Origin: Lysobacter sp. 5GHs7-4
GTDB lineage: Bacteria; Pseudomonadota; Gammaproteobacteria; Xanthomonadales; Xanthomonadaceae
Length of the DNA: 64,000 bases
Direction: 5' to 3'
Assembly (NCBI RefSeq): GCF_021284765.1
Contig: NZ_CP089924.1
Location: 2,126,001 to 2,190,000, forward strand
Position 1 is the stretch's first letter, and the number at the start of each line of letters is the position of its first letter. Of the stretch, positions 1 through 7,652 are shown one piece after another. The notes below the pieces were generated by a model. That model had not been told where the DNA came from. It ran no database searches and saw only the letters and a program-made list of their open reading frames with translations. Made by a program: the position numbers and the translations under genes.

Positions 1-1
1 G

Positions 2-1606
2 ATCGAGAACCTGAGCAACGAGGTCGACGCCAGCGCCACCCACTACTACAGCGTCAACGACGGCGGCGTGCAGGGCGGCAACCATGCCAACGACGGCGCC
101 ACCGGTCTCAACGCGCTCGCGGCGGGCGTGAGCGCGGCGGCGGGCGGCGCGGGCTCCGTGGCCATCGGCTACGGAGCGACTGCCACCGACGACGACAGCG
201 TGGCACTGGGCTCCAACGCGTCCACGGCCGCGGCGGTGGGCACGGCGGGCATCGTTATCGGCGGCACCAGCTACAGCTTCGCCGGCACGGCGCCGGTCGG
301 GACCGTGAGCGTGGGCAGCCTGGGTTCCGAGCGCACCATCACCAACGTGGCGGCCGGCCGCGTCGCGGGCGATAGCACCGATGCGATCAACGGTTCCCAG
401 CTGCATGCGACCAATCAGGCGATCGCCAATCTCAGCAACACCGTCAATGCGTCCACGGCGCACTACTACAGCGTCAACGATGGGGGTACGCGCGGGGGCA
501 ACTACAACAACGACGGCGCCAGCGGCGTGAACTCGGTGGCCGCCGGCGTCAACGCATCGGCGAGCGGGCAGGGCGGCGTCGCGATGGGCGTCAACAGCGT
601 CGCTTCCGGCACCGGCTCGGTGGCGGTGGGCGCCGGTTCGCAGTCCACGGTCGCCGGCGGCGTGGCCTTGGGTTCGGGCTCGGTCTCCAACACGGCCGCC
701 GGTGTCACCGGCTACGTGCCCGCGGGCGCGACGTCGGGTCAGACCGCGGCGATCGTGGCCACCACCAGTACCGCCGGCGCGGTCAGCGTAGGCGACGCGA
801 GCAGTGGCGTGTACCGCCAGATCACCGGCGTGGCGGCAGGCACCGCGCCCAGCGACGCGGTCAACGTCGCCCAGCTGCAGGCGGTGCAGAACCAGGTCAA
901 CGCCAGCGCCACCCATTACTACAGCGTCAACGACGGTGGCGTGCAGGGCGGCAACTACGCCAACAACGGCGCCACCGGCACCAATGCTATGGCCGGCGGC
1001 GTGAACGCCAGCGCCAGCGGCAACAACAGCGTGGCGATGGGCGCCAACACCAGCGCCACGGCCAACGATTCGGCCGCGCTTGGCGCAGGCTCGAGGGCCA
1101 CGCACGTCAACAGCGTCGCGATCGGCAACGGCTCGGCCACCACCGTCGGTGCGCAGACCGGCTACAACGCTGCCTATGTGGGCAATAGCACCTCGACCGG
1201 CGAGATGAACATCGGCGGGCGCACGATCACCGGTGTGGCGCCGGGCATCGCCGGCACCGACGCGGTCAACGTCAACCAGTTGAGCTCGGGCGTGAACTAC
1301 GCCATCAACCAGGCCAATCAATACACCGATGCGCGCCTGGCCCAGCTCGACAACGACGTGTGGACGATGGAGCGCGGCTATCGCGGCGCGACTTCGTCGG
1401 CGATGGCCATGGCCGGCCTGCCGCAGGCCTACCTGCCTGGCAAGAGCATGTTGGCGGTGGGCTTCGGCGGCTATCAGGGCGAGTACGGCATGGCGATCGG
1501 TCTGTCGGGCATCACCGACAACGGCCGCTACGTCTACAAGGCGCAGGCCAGCGGCAACACCACGCGCGATTGGGGTTTCTCGGTGGGTGCCGGAATCCAG
1601 TGGTAG
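2..1606 (+). CDS. Trimeric autotransporter adhesin (YadA-like), 3' part only
   Basis: The reading frame is already open at base 2, so the gene starts left of the window; 534 residues are present. The visible part has three copies of a head/stalk repeat beginning ATHYYSVNDGG and continuing GGNYxNDGATG, starting near bases 38, 458 and 908. Each is followed by YadA-head-type SVAxG repeats and a neck-like DAVNVxQL segment. The last ~100 residues form a coiled coil plus the C-terminal YadA anchor strands, ending in an aromatic residue (GAGIQW), as expected for an outer-membrane beta-barrel that trimerises and exports the passenger. Known family role: surface adhesion, autoagglutination or biofilm. 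The ligand cannot be inferred. The next gene encodes an outer-membrane-type lipoprotein on the same strand and may assist assembly. Confidence 0.93.
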   Translation: MENLSNEVDASATHYYSVNDGGVQGGNHANDGATGLNALAAGVSAAAGGAGSVAIGYGATATDDDSVALGSNASTAAAVGTAGIVIGGTSYSFAGTAPVGTVSVGSLGSERTITNVAAGRVAGDSTDAINGSQLHATNQAIANLSNTVNASTAHYYSVNDGGTRGGNYNNDGASGVNSVAAGVNASASGQGGVAMGVNSVASGTGSVAVGAGSQSTVAGGVALGSGSVSNTAAGVTGYVPAGATSGQTAAIVATTSTAGAVSVGDASSGVYRQITGVAAGTAPSDAVNVAQLQAVQNQVNASATHYYSVNDGGVQGGNYANNGATGTNAMAGGVNASASGNNSVAMGANTSATANDSAALGAGSRATHVNSVAIGNGSATTVGAQTGYNAAYVGNSTSTGEMNIGGRTITGVAPGIAGTDAVNVNQLSSGVNYAINQANQYTDARLAQLDNDVWTMERGYRGATSSAMAMAGLPQAYLPGKSMLAVGFGGYQGEYGMAIGLSGITDNGRYVYKAQASGNTTRDWGFSVGAGIQW

Positions 1607-1767
1607 TCCTCCGGGGGCGGCAGGCCCGCGAAAACGCCTACCCCGGCGTGGCCTGTCGCCTCATTTCCTCACGCATCCGCGGCGGATCCGCCGGAGTCGA
1701 AAGCGACCTCCGGGGCACCCGTCCGGCCACCGAAGTCTAGAGACGACAGCTAAGAGGCGACTAAGGC

Positions 1768-2607
1768 ATGGTCATCAGGAATAGTTCGACGCGGGCCGCA
1801 AGGTTCGCGCTAGGCGCCCTCATCGCGGTAATCGCGCTGACGGCATGCACGCGCCATGTCAGCCGCGGCATCGCGCCGGACGCGCGCGCGGACGAGGTCA
1901 TCTTTCCGTCCATCGACGAGATCGTGCTGAAGGAAGGCACGTTCCCCAACCGTGACAGCCTGCGCCAGATCGGTCCGGGCGTCACCAAGGACCAGTTGTA
2001 CCACCTGATCGGCAGGCCGCATTTCCGCGAGGGCTATTCCGCTCGCGAGTGGGACTACCTGTTTCATTTCCGCCAGGGCGATCGGATCGTCAGTTGTCAG
2101 TACAAAGTGATCTTCGACCGGAGCTATCACGGACAGGACTTTTACTGGGAGCCGGCGGCCTGCCTTGACTCGCTGAAGACGGAGGCGACGGGCGCGACTA
2201 GCGCGGCGCCCGCGATCGCCGGCGAGCCGAAACGCTTCCAGTTGTCCGCCGATGCGCTGTTCGCGTTCGCGCGTTCGGATCCGCAGGACATCCAGCCGCA
2301 GGGCCGTGCGGAGCTGGCCGCCATCGCCAGCCAGCTCAAAGGCTCGAAGGCGACGATCGTCCAGGTCATCGGGCACACCGACCGGATCGGCAGCGAAGCG
2401 GCCAATCTGGCCCTGTCGCAACGCCGCGCGCAGACCGTGCGCGCCCTGCTGATCCAGGAAGGCGTGGCCGCGGACAGTCTCAAGGCGCAAGGCGCCGGCG
2501 AGTCCGAGCCCCTGCAGCAGTGCGCCGACGCGCTGCCCAAAGACGAACTCGTGGACTGCCTGCAGCCCAATCGCCGCGTGGAAGTGCTGGCCTGGGGGCT
2601 GCAATAA
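1768..2607 (+). CDS. Lipoprotein with BamE/SmpA-like and OmpA-like domains
   Basis: 279 residues. The N-terminus is a lipoprotein signal with lipobox LTAC (Cys about residue 28). Residues ~50-110 resemble SmpA/BamE: an LRQIGPGVTKDQLYHLIG stretch followed by EWDYLFHF. Residues ~165-279 are an OmpA-like peptidoglycan-binding domain with the IGHTDRIGSEAANLALSQRR signature. The fusion would put a BamE-like fold in the outer membrane and tether it to murein. It lies 161 bases downstream of the trimeric autotransporter on the same strand, which suggests, but does not prove, a role in adhesin biogenesis or envelope anchoring. An AAGAGG-type ribosome site precedes the ATG. Confidence 0.85.
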   Translation: MVIRNSSTRAARFALGALIAVIALTACTRHVSRGIAPDARADEVIFPSIDEIVLKEGTFPNRDSLRQIGPGVTKDQLYHLIGRPHFREGYSAREWDYLFHFRQGDRIVSCQYKVIFDRSYHGQDFYWEPAACLDSLKTEATGATSAAPAIAGEPKRFQLSADALFAFARSDPQDIQPQGRAELAAIASQLKGSKATIVQVIGHTDRIGSEAANLALSQRRAQTVRALLIQEGVAADSLKAQGAGESEPLQQCADALPKDELVDCLQPNRRVEVLAWGLQ

Positions 2608-2662
2608 GGCCGCGCCCGGTTTTTCCTGATGTACGACCCAGAACTTTGATCGAGGTGCTCGG

Positions 2663-3142
2663 ATGAAAAACTGTCTTTCGGTGATCGGCGTCGCCCTGCT
2701 GCTGGCGACCGGTGCGGTGGCTGCGCAACAGGCCCCCGCGGCGCGGTCTGCCGCGCCACAGGCGACGACGCGCCCGGTCCCCGGCGCGGTCGACCCCAAT
2801 GCGATTCGCGATGCGGGCCTGCGCGTGGCCGCGGCGGTGGATGCGGGGCAGGCGGCACAGCTTTGGGACGAAGCCTCGGTGGTGACCAAGAAGACCTTGA
2901 GCCGCGAGGCCTTCGTCGCCGGCATCGGCAAATCGCGTCAGTCCCTGGGCAAGGCCCCCAACCGCAGTTGGTTGTCGGTGCGTCGCCAATCCGGCGATGG
3001 CTCGGCCCTGCCGCCGGGTCTGTACGCCTCCATCGAATTCCTGGCCGAGTTCCCCGGCAAGCCGCCGGTGCGCGAATTGGTGTCGTTCCGGTTGGATGAG
3101 GACGGCAGTTGGCGTTTCGCCGGTTACGCCGTGCAGCCGTAG
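2663..3142 (+). CDS. Secreted DUF4019-like protein
   Basis: 159 residues. It has a Sec signal peptide (MKNCLSVIGVALLLATGAVA, cleavage near AQQA), then a linker rich in Ala, Pro and Gln, then a compact domain with the pattern DAGQAAQLWDEAS ... LGKAPNRSW ... FRLDEDGSWRFAGYAV. This matches small periplasmic DUF4019-type proteins, whose function is not known. A GAGGTG ribosome site lies 8-10 bases before the ATG. It follows the OmpA-like lipoprotein after 55 bases and may be co-transcribed. No catalytic motif is visible. Confidence 0.75.
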   Translation: MKNCLSVIGVALLLATGAVAAQQAPAARSAAPQATTRPVPGAVDPNAIRDAGLRVAAAVDAGQAAQLWDEASVVTKKTLSREAFVAGIGKSRQSLGKAPNRSWLSVRRQSGDGSALPPGLYASIEFLAEFPGKPPVRELVSFRLDEDGSWRFAGYAVQP

Positions 3143-3319
3143 CGAACGCGCTGGGCGGGCGGGTTTCGAAGGGGCTGTCGTCCTGGAGTGGAGCTGGATG
3201 CGGGGCGATGAGGCAGCCCCAGGCCCGCGATCCGGTGCCGGATCGCTCCAGCCGAATCGGATGGGGCATAGCGGCAGGCGGCCAAGGTAGGTCCGCCCGA
3301 AGGCTTCACTGCGGCGCTC

Positions 3320-3578
3320 TTGTCTGCCGCAGGGGCCGCAGCCGCGCTCGCGGGTGGCCCTTCGGGCGTGGGACTCGGCGCGCTCGTTTCAAATCGGCCA
3401 GGGCTGGACCCTGACCGTGCCGGTGCACGGCTTGTGGGGCGCGGACGGCCGCGACTTCGCCGATCGCGCGGTGCAGCCGGATCAGGCCGTGGCCTGGACG
3501 CGCGAGGATTACTGCCGCGGGCGCGATCCGGATCTGGAGGCGGCGATGCAGACGCTGAGGTCGGTGACCGAGCATTGA
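3320..3578 (+). pseudogene. Remnant of an S41-type peptidase C-terminus
   Basis: From about 3380 to the TGA at 3576 the frame reads SFQIGQGWTLTVPVHGLWG ... AVQPDQAVAW ... RDPDLEAAM, which looks like the last ~65 residues of an S41 (C-terminal processing) peptidase. A plausible preceding piece (GGPSGVGLGAL) lies in another frame at 3320-3380, implying a frameshift. No catalytic core, signal peptide or credible start is present. I read it as a decayed gene fragment. The family assignment comes from recalled motif patterns only and is uncertain. Confidence 0.35.
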
Positions 3579-3631
3579 ATTTTACCCGGCAAGAAAATTT
3601 TACTTGCAGAATTATTATTTATATGCAGAAT
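3578..3631 (+). promoter_or_regulatory. Three tandem ~18-bp AT-rich iterons, candidate operator
   Basis: Three successive imperfect direct repeats, of 18, 17 and 19 bases, lie directly before the winged-helix gene. AATTTTAC occurs at 3578-3585 and 3596-3603. GCAAGAA / GCAGAAT / GCAGAAT occur at 3589, 3606 and 3625. The stretch is strongly AT-rich in GC-rich surroundings, and a -10-like TTATAT at 3619-3624 lies inside it. This arrangement fits an autoregulatory operator for the downstream DNA-binding protein. Binding itself is inference. Confidence 0.55.
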
Positions 3632-3663
3632 AACGATGGCTCGTACCCTCGAAGGGCGCCGTC

Positions 3664-4632
3664 GTGCCGGTCAAATACGAAAAACCCCTGCGCGGGCTCA
3701 GCAACACCCGCGATCTGAGAGCGGAAATACTGGCGCTGGCGGCAGAGCTGGCGACGAATACGTTTCCTGGCCGCCTCGTCGTGCACGCGCCGGTGATCAG
3801 CGAGGCCACCGTTCGCCAGGAGTGGGCGCGCCTGCTGCCGGTGATCGTCCCGGACATCCGCGCACGCATGAGTCTCGCAATCGAGTCCGCTGCCGATGTC
3901 GCGGAGCCGAGGGCGGGCTATCGCATCGAGTCGGGCCTGCTGCCGCTGGAACGGCCCAACTACCGCGCCGAAGTACTGCGGCTGCTGTTGGCGGCGCACT
4001 TGCGCGGCGGCGCTCCCGTGTCGGCCAAGGCGCTGGTCGAGGCGATCGGCGCCTCGCAGACGCCTGTGCGCCAGGCCCTGGCCGAATTGAAACAAGCCGG
4101 CGTCGCGCACTCGCGGCGCGGCGGCTTCGAGTTGAACGCCGAACTGCTGTCCGCCGAACTGCTGGCGAAAATGCGCGCCACGCCGCATGCGCTGCGGTTT
4201 CGATTCGCGCGCGGCGCCCAGATCAAACCACCGGGGATGTTGCTGCAACGCGCGTTGCCCTTGCTGGGGGCGTCGTCGCCATCGGAGTGGGATCGTTACG
4301 CCTTGTCGGGCGTGGCCGTCGCCCGCAGCGAGGTGCCGGCGCTGGATCTGCTGGGGACGCCGCGTCTGGATCTGCTGGCTTACGTCCCGCGTGCGGCGAA
4401 GAGCTTCGACTTCCGGCCGCTGTGGCGGCTCGACGACGGTCTGGAACTGGAACCGAATCCGCTGGCGCCGGCGCCGGTCGTGGTCGCGCTGGTGCGCGCC
4501 GATAGCGAGCACGCGCATGCTGCGGGCCCGGACGGTGCGCGCCGCGCCGCGCCCGCGGACGTACTGCTGAGCTTGCTGGACGCGGGCTTGCGCGAGCAGG
4601 CCTTGCAGTACGCCGGAGCGGTGCGGCCATGA
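3664..4632 (+). CDS. Winged-helix protein, putative antitoxin/autorepressor of a nucleotidyltransferase pair
   Basis: 322 residues. The GTG start is the only plausible one: an in-frame TAA lies at 3631 and a GAAGGG ribosome site sits 7 bases upstream. An ATG at 3636 is in another frame. Residues ~100-160 form a clear winged helix-turn-helix (EVLRLLLAAHLRGG, VSAKALVEAIGASQTPVRQAL, then a RRGGFELN wing), GntR-like in pattern. The N-terminal ~95 and C-terminal ~150 residues are not recognised. The stop overlaps the next start as ATGA, so translation is coupled. The architecture (wHTH protein first, nucleotidyltransferase second, operator-like repeats upstream) resembles AbiEi/AbiEii type IV toxin-antitoxin operons, but the sequence is not a recognisable AbiEi. 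Function is inferred. Confidence 0.7.
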   Translation: MPVKYEKPLRGLSNTRDLRAEILALAAELATNTFPGRLVVHAPVISEATVRQEWARLLPVIVPDIRARMSLAIESAADVAEPRAGYRIESGLLPLERPNYRAEVLRLLLAAHLRGGAPVSAKALVEAIGASQTPVRQALAELKQAGVAHSRRGGFELNAELLSAELLAKMRATPHALRFRFARGAQIKPPGMLLQRALPLLGASSPSEWDRYALSGVAVARSEVPALDLLGTPRLDLLAYVPRAAKSFDFRPLWRLDDGLELEPNPLAPAPVVVALVRADSEHAHAAGPDGARRAAPADVLLSLLDAGLREQALQYAGAVRP

Positions 4633-5510
4633 ACGCCTTCGCAGCTCTGGATCCCCATGAGTTGTTGCAGCGCGTGGCCGCGCAAGTCCCGCCCGCGCTG
4701 CGCGGCAACGTGGTGGTCATCGGCAGCATCGCCGCGGCCTGGGCGTTCCGCGACGTGTCGGGCGCGCACTCGGTCGCGACCAAGGACATCGATTTGCTGT
4801 TGCGCCCCGCGGTCGATGCCGTGGCCACGGCGCAGATGCTGGGGCAGGAATTGCTGGAAGAGGGCTGGCAGCCGCAGTTCACGCAGGGGCGCGCGCCCGG
4901 CGACGCGTCCACGCCCGACGACGAACTGCCTGCGCTGCGCCTGAGCCCGCCGTCGCGCGAGGACGGCTGGTTCGTCGAACTATTGGCCGAATCGCCGCAA
5001 GGGCAGGCGACGCGCAAGCACTGGCGCCGCTTCGAAACCCCGCTGGGCGCGTTCGGCCTGGCCAGCTTCCGCTACATGCGCGTGGCCGTGCATGGCGCCG
5101 ACGAGTCCGCCTTCGGTTTGCGCGTGGCGCGGCCCGCGTGCATGGCCTTGGCGCATCTGCTCGAACACGCCGAACCGGACAGGACGCCGATTTCGAGTCT
5201 GGACGGCAACCCGCCGCGTTTCGTCAAGGACGTCGGGCGTGCGATCTCGCTGTGGTGGCTGGCGCGGCAACAGTCGCCGCTGGCGGCCGAGCGCTGGCGC
5301 GACGAGTGGCGCGACACCCTGGCGGTGCTGTACGCGAACGAGGCGGTCGCGATCCGGGCCGCTGCCCGTGCCGGCTTGAACAGTGTCGACGGCTACCTGC
5401 GCGAAGCGCACGCGATCGCGATGCTGGGTTTGCTGGCGCCGCACGGCACCACGCTGGACGCTTACCGGCGCGCCTACGAAGGTCTGGCCGAAGCGCTCCA
5501 TCGGCTTTGA
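4629..5510 (+). CDS. Nucleotidyltransferase-like protein, AbiEii/DUF1814-type, putative toxin
   Basis: 293 residues. The N-terminus holds a nucleotidyltransferase signature: GS at residues 32-33 (VVVIGSIAAAWAF) followed by D53-I-D55 (ATKDIDLLL), the metal-binding pair of the pol-beta fold. The remaining ~230 residues are mostly helical and include LLEHAEPDRTPISSLDG and KDVGRAISLWWL segments that I do not recognise. By analogy with AbiEii/MenT-like enzymes it could transfer nucleotides to a tRNA or another acceptor and inhibit growth, controlled by the overlapping upstream wHTH protein. Alternatives are a non-toxic nucleotidyltransferase or a degraded enzyme. No second acidic motif could be assigned with certainty. 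Confidence 0.65.
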   Translation: MNAFAALDPHELLQRVAAQVPPALRGNVVVIGSIAAAWAFRDVSGAHSVATKDIDLLLRPAVDAVATAQMLGQELLEEGWQPQFTQGRAPGDASTPDDELPALRLSPPSREDGWFVELLAESPQGQATRKHWRRFETPLGAFGLASFRYMRVAVHGADESAFGLRVARPACMALAHLLEHAEPDRTPISSLDGNPPRFVKDVGRAISLWWLARQQSPLAAERWRDEWRDTLAVLYANEAVAIRAAARAGLNSVDGYLREAHAIAMLGLLAPHGTTLDAYRRAYEGLAEALHRL

Positions 5511-5625
5511 CGGAACGTGCGTTGCGGCGTCTGCGCTGCGTCATGGCGATAGGCAATGAGGCGCCGGCGGGCCTGGTTCGTCCGCATCAGCGGGCCGAAT
5601 CGCGCCAGCGCGCGTAACGTCGCCC

Positions 5626-5660
5626 AATAAAAAAGCCACCCGAAGGCGGCCTTTTTTCTA
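5626..5660 (-). terminator. Hairpin terminator after tRNA-Pro
   Basis: An A6 tract, GCC-A-CC, a CGAA loop, GG-C-GGC and a T6 tract form a symmetrical stem that reads as an imperfect intrinsic terminator in both directions. It sits just downstream of the minus-strand tRNA and ~115 bases beyond the plus-strand nucleotidyltransferase gene, so it can serve both. Confidence 0.6.
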
Positions 5661-5675
5661 AGTACTTGATTCAGT

Positions 5676-5752
<77 letters not shown>

Positions 5753-5950
5753 ACAGCTGAGCCGACAATTCTAGCGACACCTCAACGGACGAGCAAGGGG
5801 GCCGGCATCGATTCGGTGGCGGGGTCGCGCTGGCGCCGTGCGGGGCGGGGGTGCGGCGTACGGGCGGAACGTTAAACTACGGGCCTTGCGTCCGTCCCGT
5901 GCGCGCTCCGTCGCGCCGTGCCGACGCGTCTTCACTTTCCGGAGTCCCGC

Positions 5951-7348
5951 TTGATCAAGCCCCGCACCCCGCCCGGCGTCATGGAGCTGCTGCCGCCCGA
6001 CCAGATCGCGTTCCAGCGCATGCTGGACACGATCCGCCGCAACTTCGAGCGCTTCGGCTTCCTGCCGGTGGAAACGCCGGTGATGGAACTGTCGGAGGTG
6101 CTGCTGACCAAGTCCGGCGGCGAGACCGAGCGCCAAGTCTATTTCGTTCAGTCCACCGGCAATTTGAACAAGGCGGCCGAAGGCGGCGGCGAGGGCGTGC
6201 CCGAGCTGGCGCTGCGCTTCGACCTGACCGTGCCGCTGGCGCGTTACGTGGCCGAGCACGAGCACGATCTGGCCTTCCCGTTCCGCCGCTACCAGATGCA
6301 GCGCGTCTACCGCGGCGAGCGCCAGCAGCGCGGCCGCTTTCGCGAGTTCTACCAGTGCGACATCGACGTGATCGGCAAGGACAGTCTGAGCGTGCGCCAC
6401 GACGCCGAGATGCCGGCCGCGATCCACGCCGTCTTCTCGGAGCTGGCGATCGGCAAGTTCACCATCCAGCTCAACAACCGCAAGCTGCTGCGCGGCTTCT
6501 TCGAGGCCCAGGGCGTGGCCGACGGCGGGCTGCAGGCGCTGGTGTTGCGCGAGGTCGACAAGCTCGACAAGCGCGGCGCCGACTACGTGCGCGATGTCCT
6601 GATCGGGGCCAGCTTCGGCCTGCCCGCCGACGCGGTGGATAGGATTCTCGACTTCGTCGCGATGCGTTCGGACTCCCATGCCGATGCGCTGGCCAAGCTG
6701 GACGCGCTGGGCGAGGGCAACGACTCGCTGCGCCAGGGCGTGGCCGAACTGCGCGAGGTGCTTGAGCTGATCCGCGCGCTGGGCGTGCCGGAGGCCAACT
6801 ACGCGCTCAACTTCTCGATCGCGCGCGGCCTGGACTACTACACCGGCACCGTCTACGAAACCACTCTGGACGACTACCCGCAGATCGGTTCGATCTGCTC
6901 CGGTGGCCGTTACGAGGATCTGGCCAGCCACTACACCAAGTCGCGCCTGCCCGGCGTCGGCATCTCGATCGGCTTGACCCGCTTGTTCTGGCAGTTGCGC
7001 GAGGCCGGCCTGGTCGACACCGCCGCCAGCACGGTGCAGGTGCTGGTCACGCAGATGGACAGCGCGCACCTGCCGCATTGCCTGGCGGTGGCCAACGAGC
7101 TGCGCCACGGCGGGCTCAACACCGAGGTGGTGATGGAACCGTCCAAGTTGGGCAAGCAGTTCAAGTACGCCGACCGCGCCGGCATCCGCTTCGTGGTGGT
7201 GCTGGGCGAGGACGAGATCGCCAAAGGTGTGGCGACGGTCAAGGACTTGCGCCGCGAGGATCAGTTCGAGGTCGCGCGCAGCGAACTGGCGCGCACGCTG
7301 CGCATCGAGCTGGAACAGGCGCGGGCCATGCAGGCCGTGTCCGAATGA
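5951..7348 (+). CDS. hisS: Histidyl-tRNA synthetase
   Basis: 465 residues. The class II core is complete: motif 1 in the N-terminal region ([19 protein letters not shown]), motif 2 with [20 protein letters not shown], the histidine-specific signatures [13 protein letters not shown] and GGRYEDL, motif 3 [13 protein letters not shown], and a C-terminal anticodon-binding domain ([10 protein letters not shown] onward). It charges tRNA-His in the cytoplasm. I place the start at the TTG at 5951, six bases after GGAG, because the recognisable protein begins IKPRTPPG there. An upstream ATG at 5918 would add 11 unfamiliar residues. It begins the histidine-related block of the window. Confidence 0.95.
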   Translation: MIKPRTPPGVMELLPPDQIAFQRMLDTIRRNFERFGFLPVETPVMELSEVLLTKSGGETERQVYFVQSTGNLNKAAEGGGEGVPELALRFDLTVPLARYVAEHEHDLAFPFRRYQMQRVYRGERQQRGRFREFYQCDIDVIGKDSLSVRHDAEMPAAIHAVFSELAIGKFTIQLNNRKLLRGFFEAQGVADGGLQALVLREVDKLDKRGADYVRDVLIGASFGLPADAVDRILDFVAMRSDSHADALAKLDALGEGNDSLRQGVAELREVLELIRALGVPEANYALNFSIARGLDYYTGTVYETTLDDYPQIGSICSGGRYEDLASHYTKSRLPGVGISIGLTRLFWQLREAGLVDTAASTVQVLVTQMDSAHLPHCLAVANELRHGGLNTEVVMEPSKLGKQFKYADRAGIRFVVVLGEDEIAKGVATVKDLRREDQFEVARSELARTLRIELEQARAMQAVSE

Positions 7349-7652
7349 GCAAACAGGGCGCGTACGGCGTCGGCGTCGCGGGCCTTCGGGTCGCGGCGTC
7401 GCGCGGGCGCGCCGCAGGATCGCGGTGCCGGGCGCAGGGGTATGCGCACGGATTCCGCTACCGGGTTCGTCGCACGCCGGATCGGAGTCCGGCGCGGTGA
7501 CGGACCGAATCACTCCGCGGCGCGCATCCGCCGTCGCGGTTCCCAACGTGGCATAGACGCACCGACTCCCGAGTACGCTCGGCCGGGCAAGACCGTTCGC
7601 GGTGCAGGCCCGCCGTTCAGATGATCGCCAGGGTGCGAGGCGAGGTTACACA
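7349..7652. other. Intergenic gap after hisS
   Basis: This is 304 bases of GC-rich sequence without a credible gene. Short open frames run through it on both strands but lack ribosome sites and known motifs. I see no strong terminator or promoter. Low-complexity GTCGCGGC runs occur around 7370-7420. Confidence 0.5.

Noticed and set aside
3636..4505. ATG-started frame at 3636 over the wHTH gene
   Set aside because: It has a recognisable ATG but its product is Arg/Ala/Gly-rich without structure. The GTG frame at 3664 has the ribosome site, a clear helix-turn-helix and the ATGA link to the next gene.
5771..7546. 591-residue open frame on the minus strand opposite hisS
   Set aside because: It is the antisense shadow of a GC-rich gene. 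Composition is His/Gln/Ala/Arg-rich with no motif or ribosome site, and the plus strand carries an unmistakable HisRS. Similar long antisense frames over the lyase, hisD, the permeases, liuD and feoB were dropped for the same reason.
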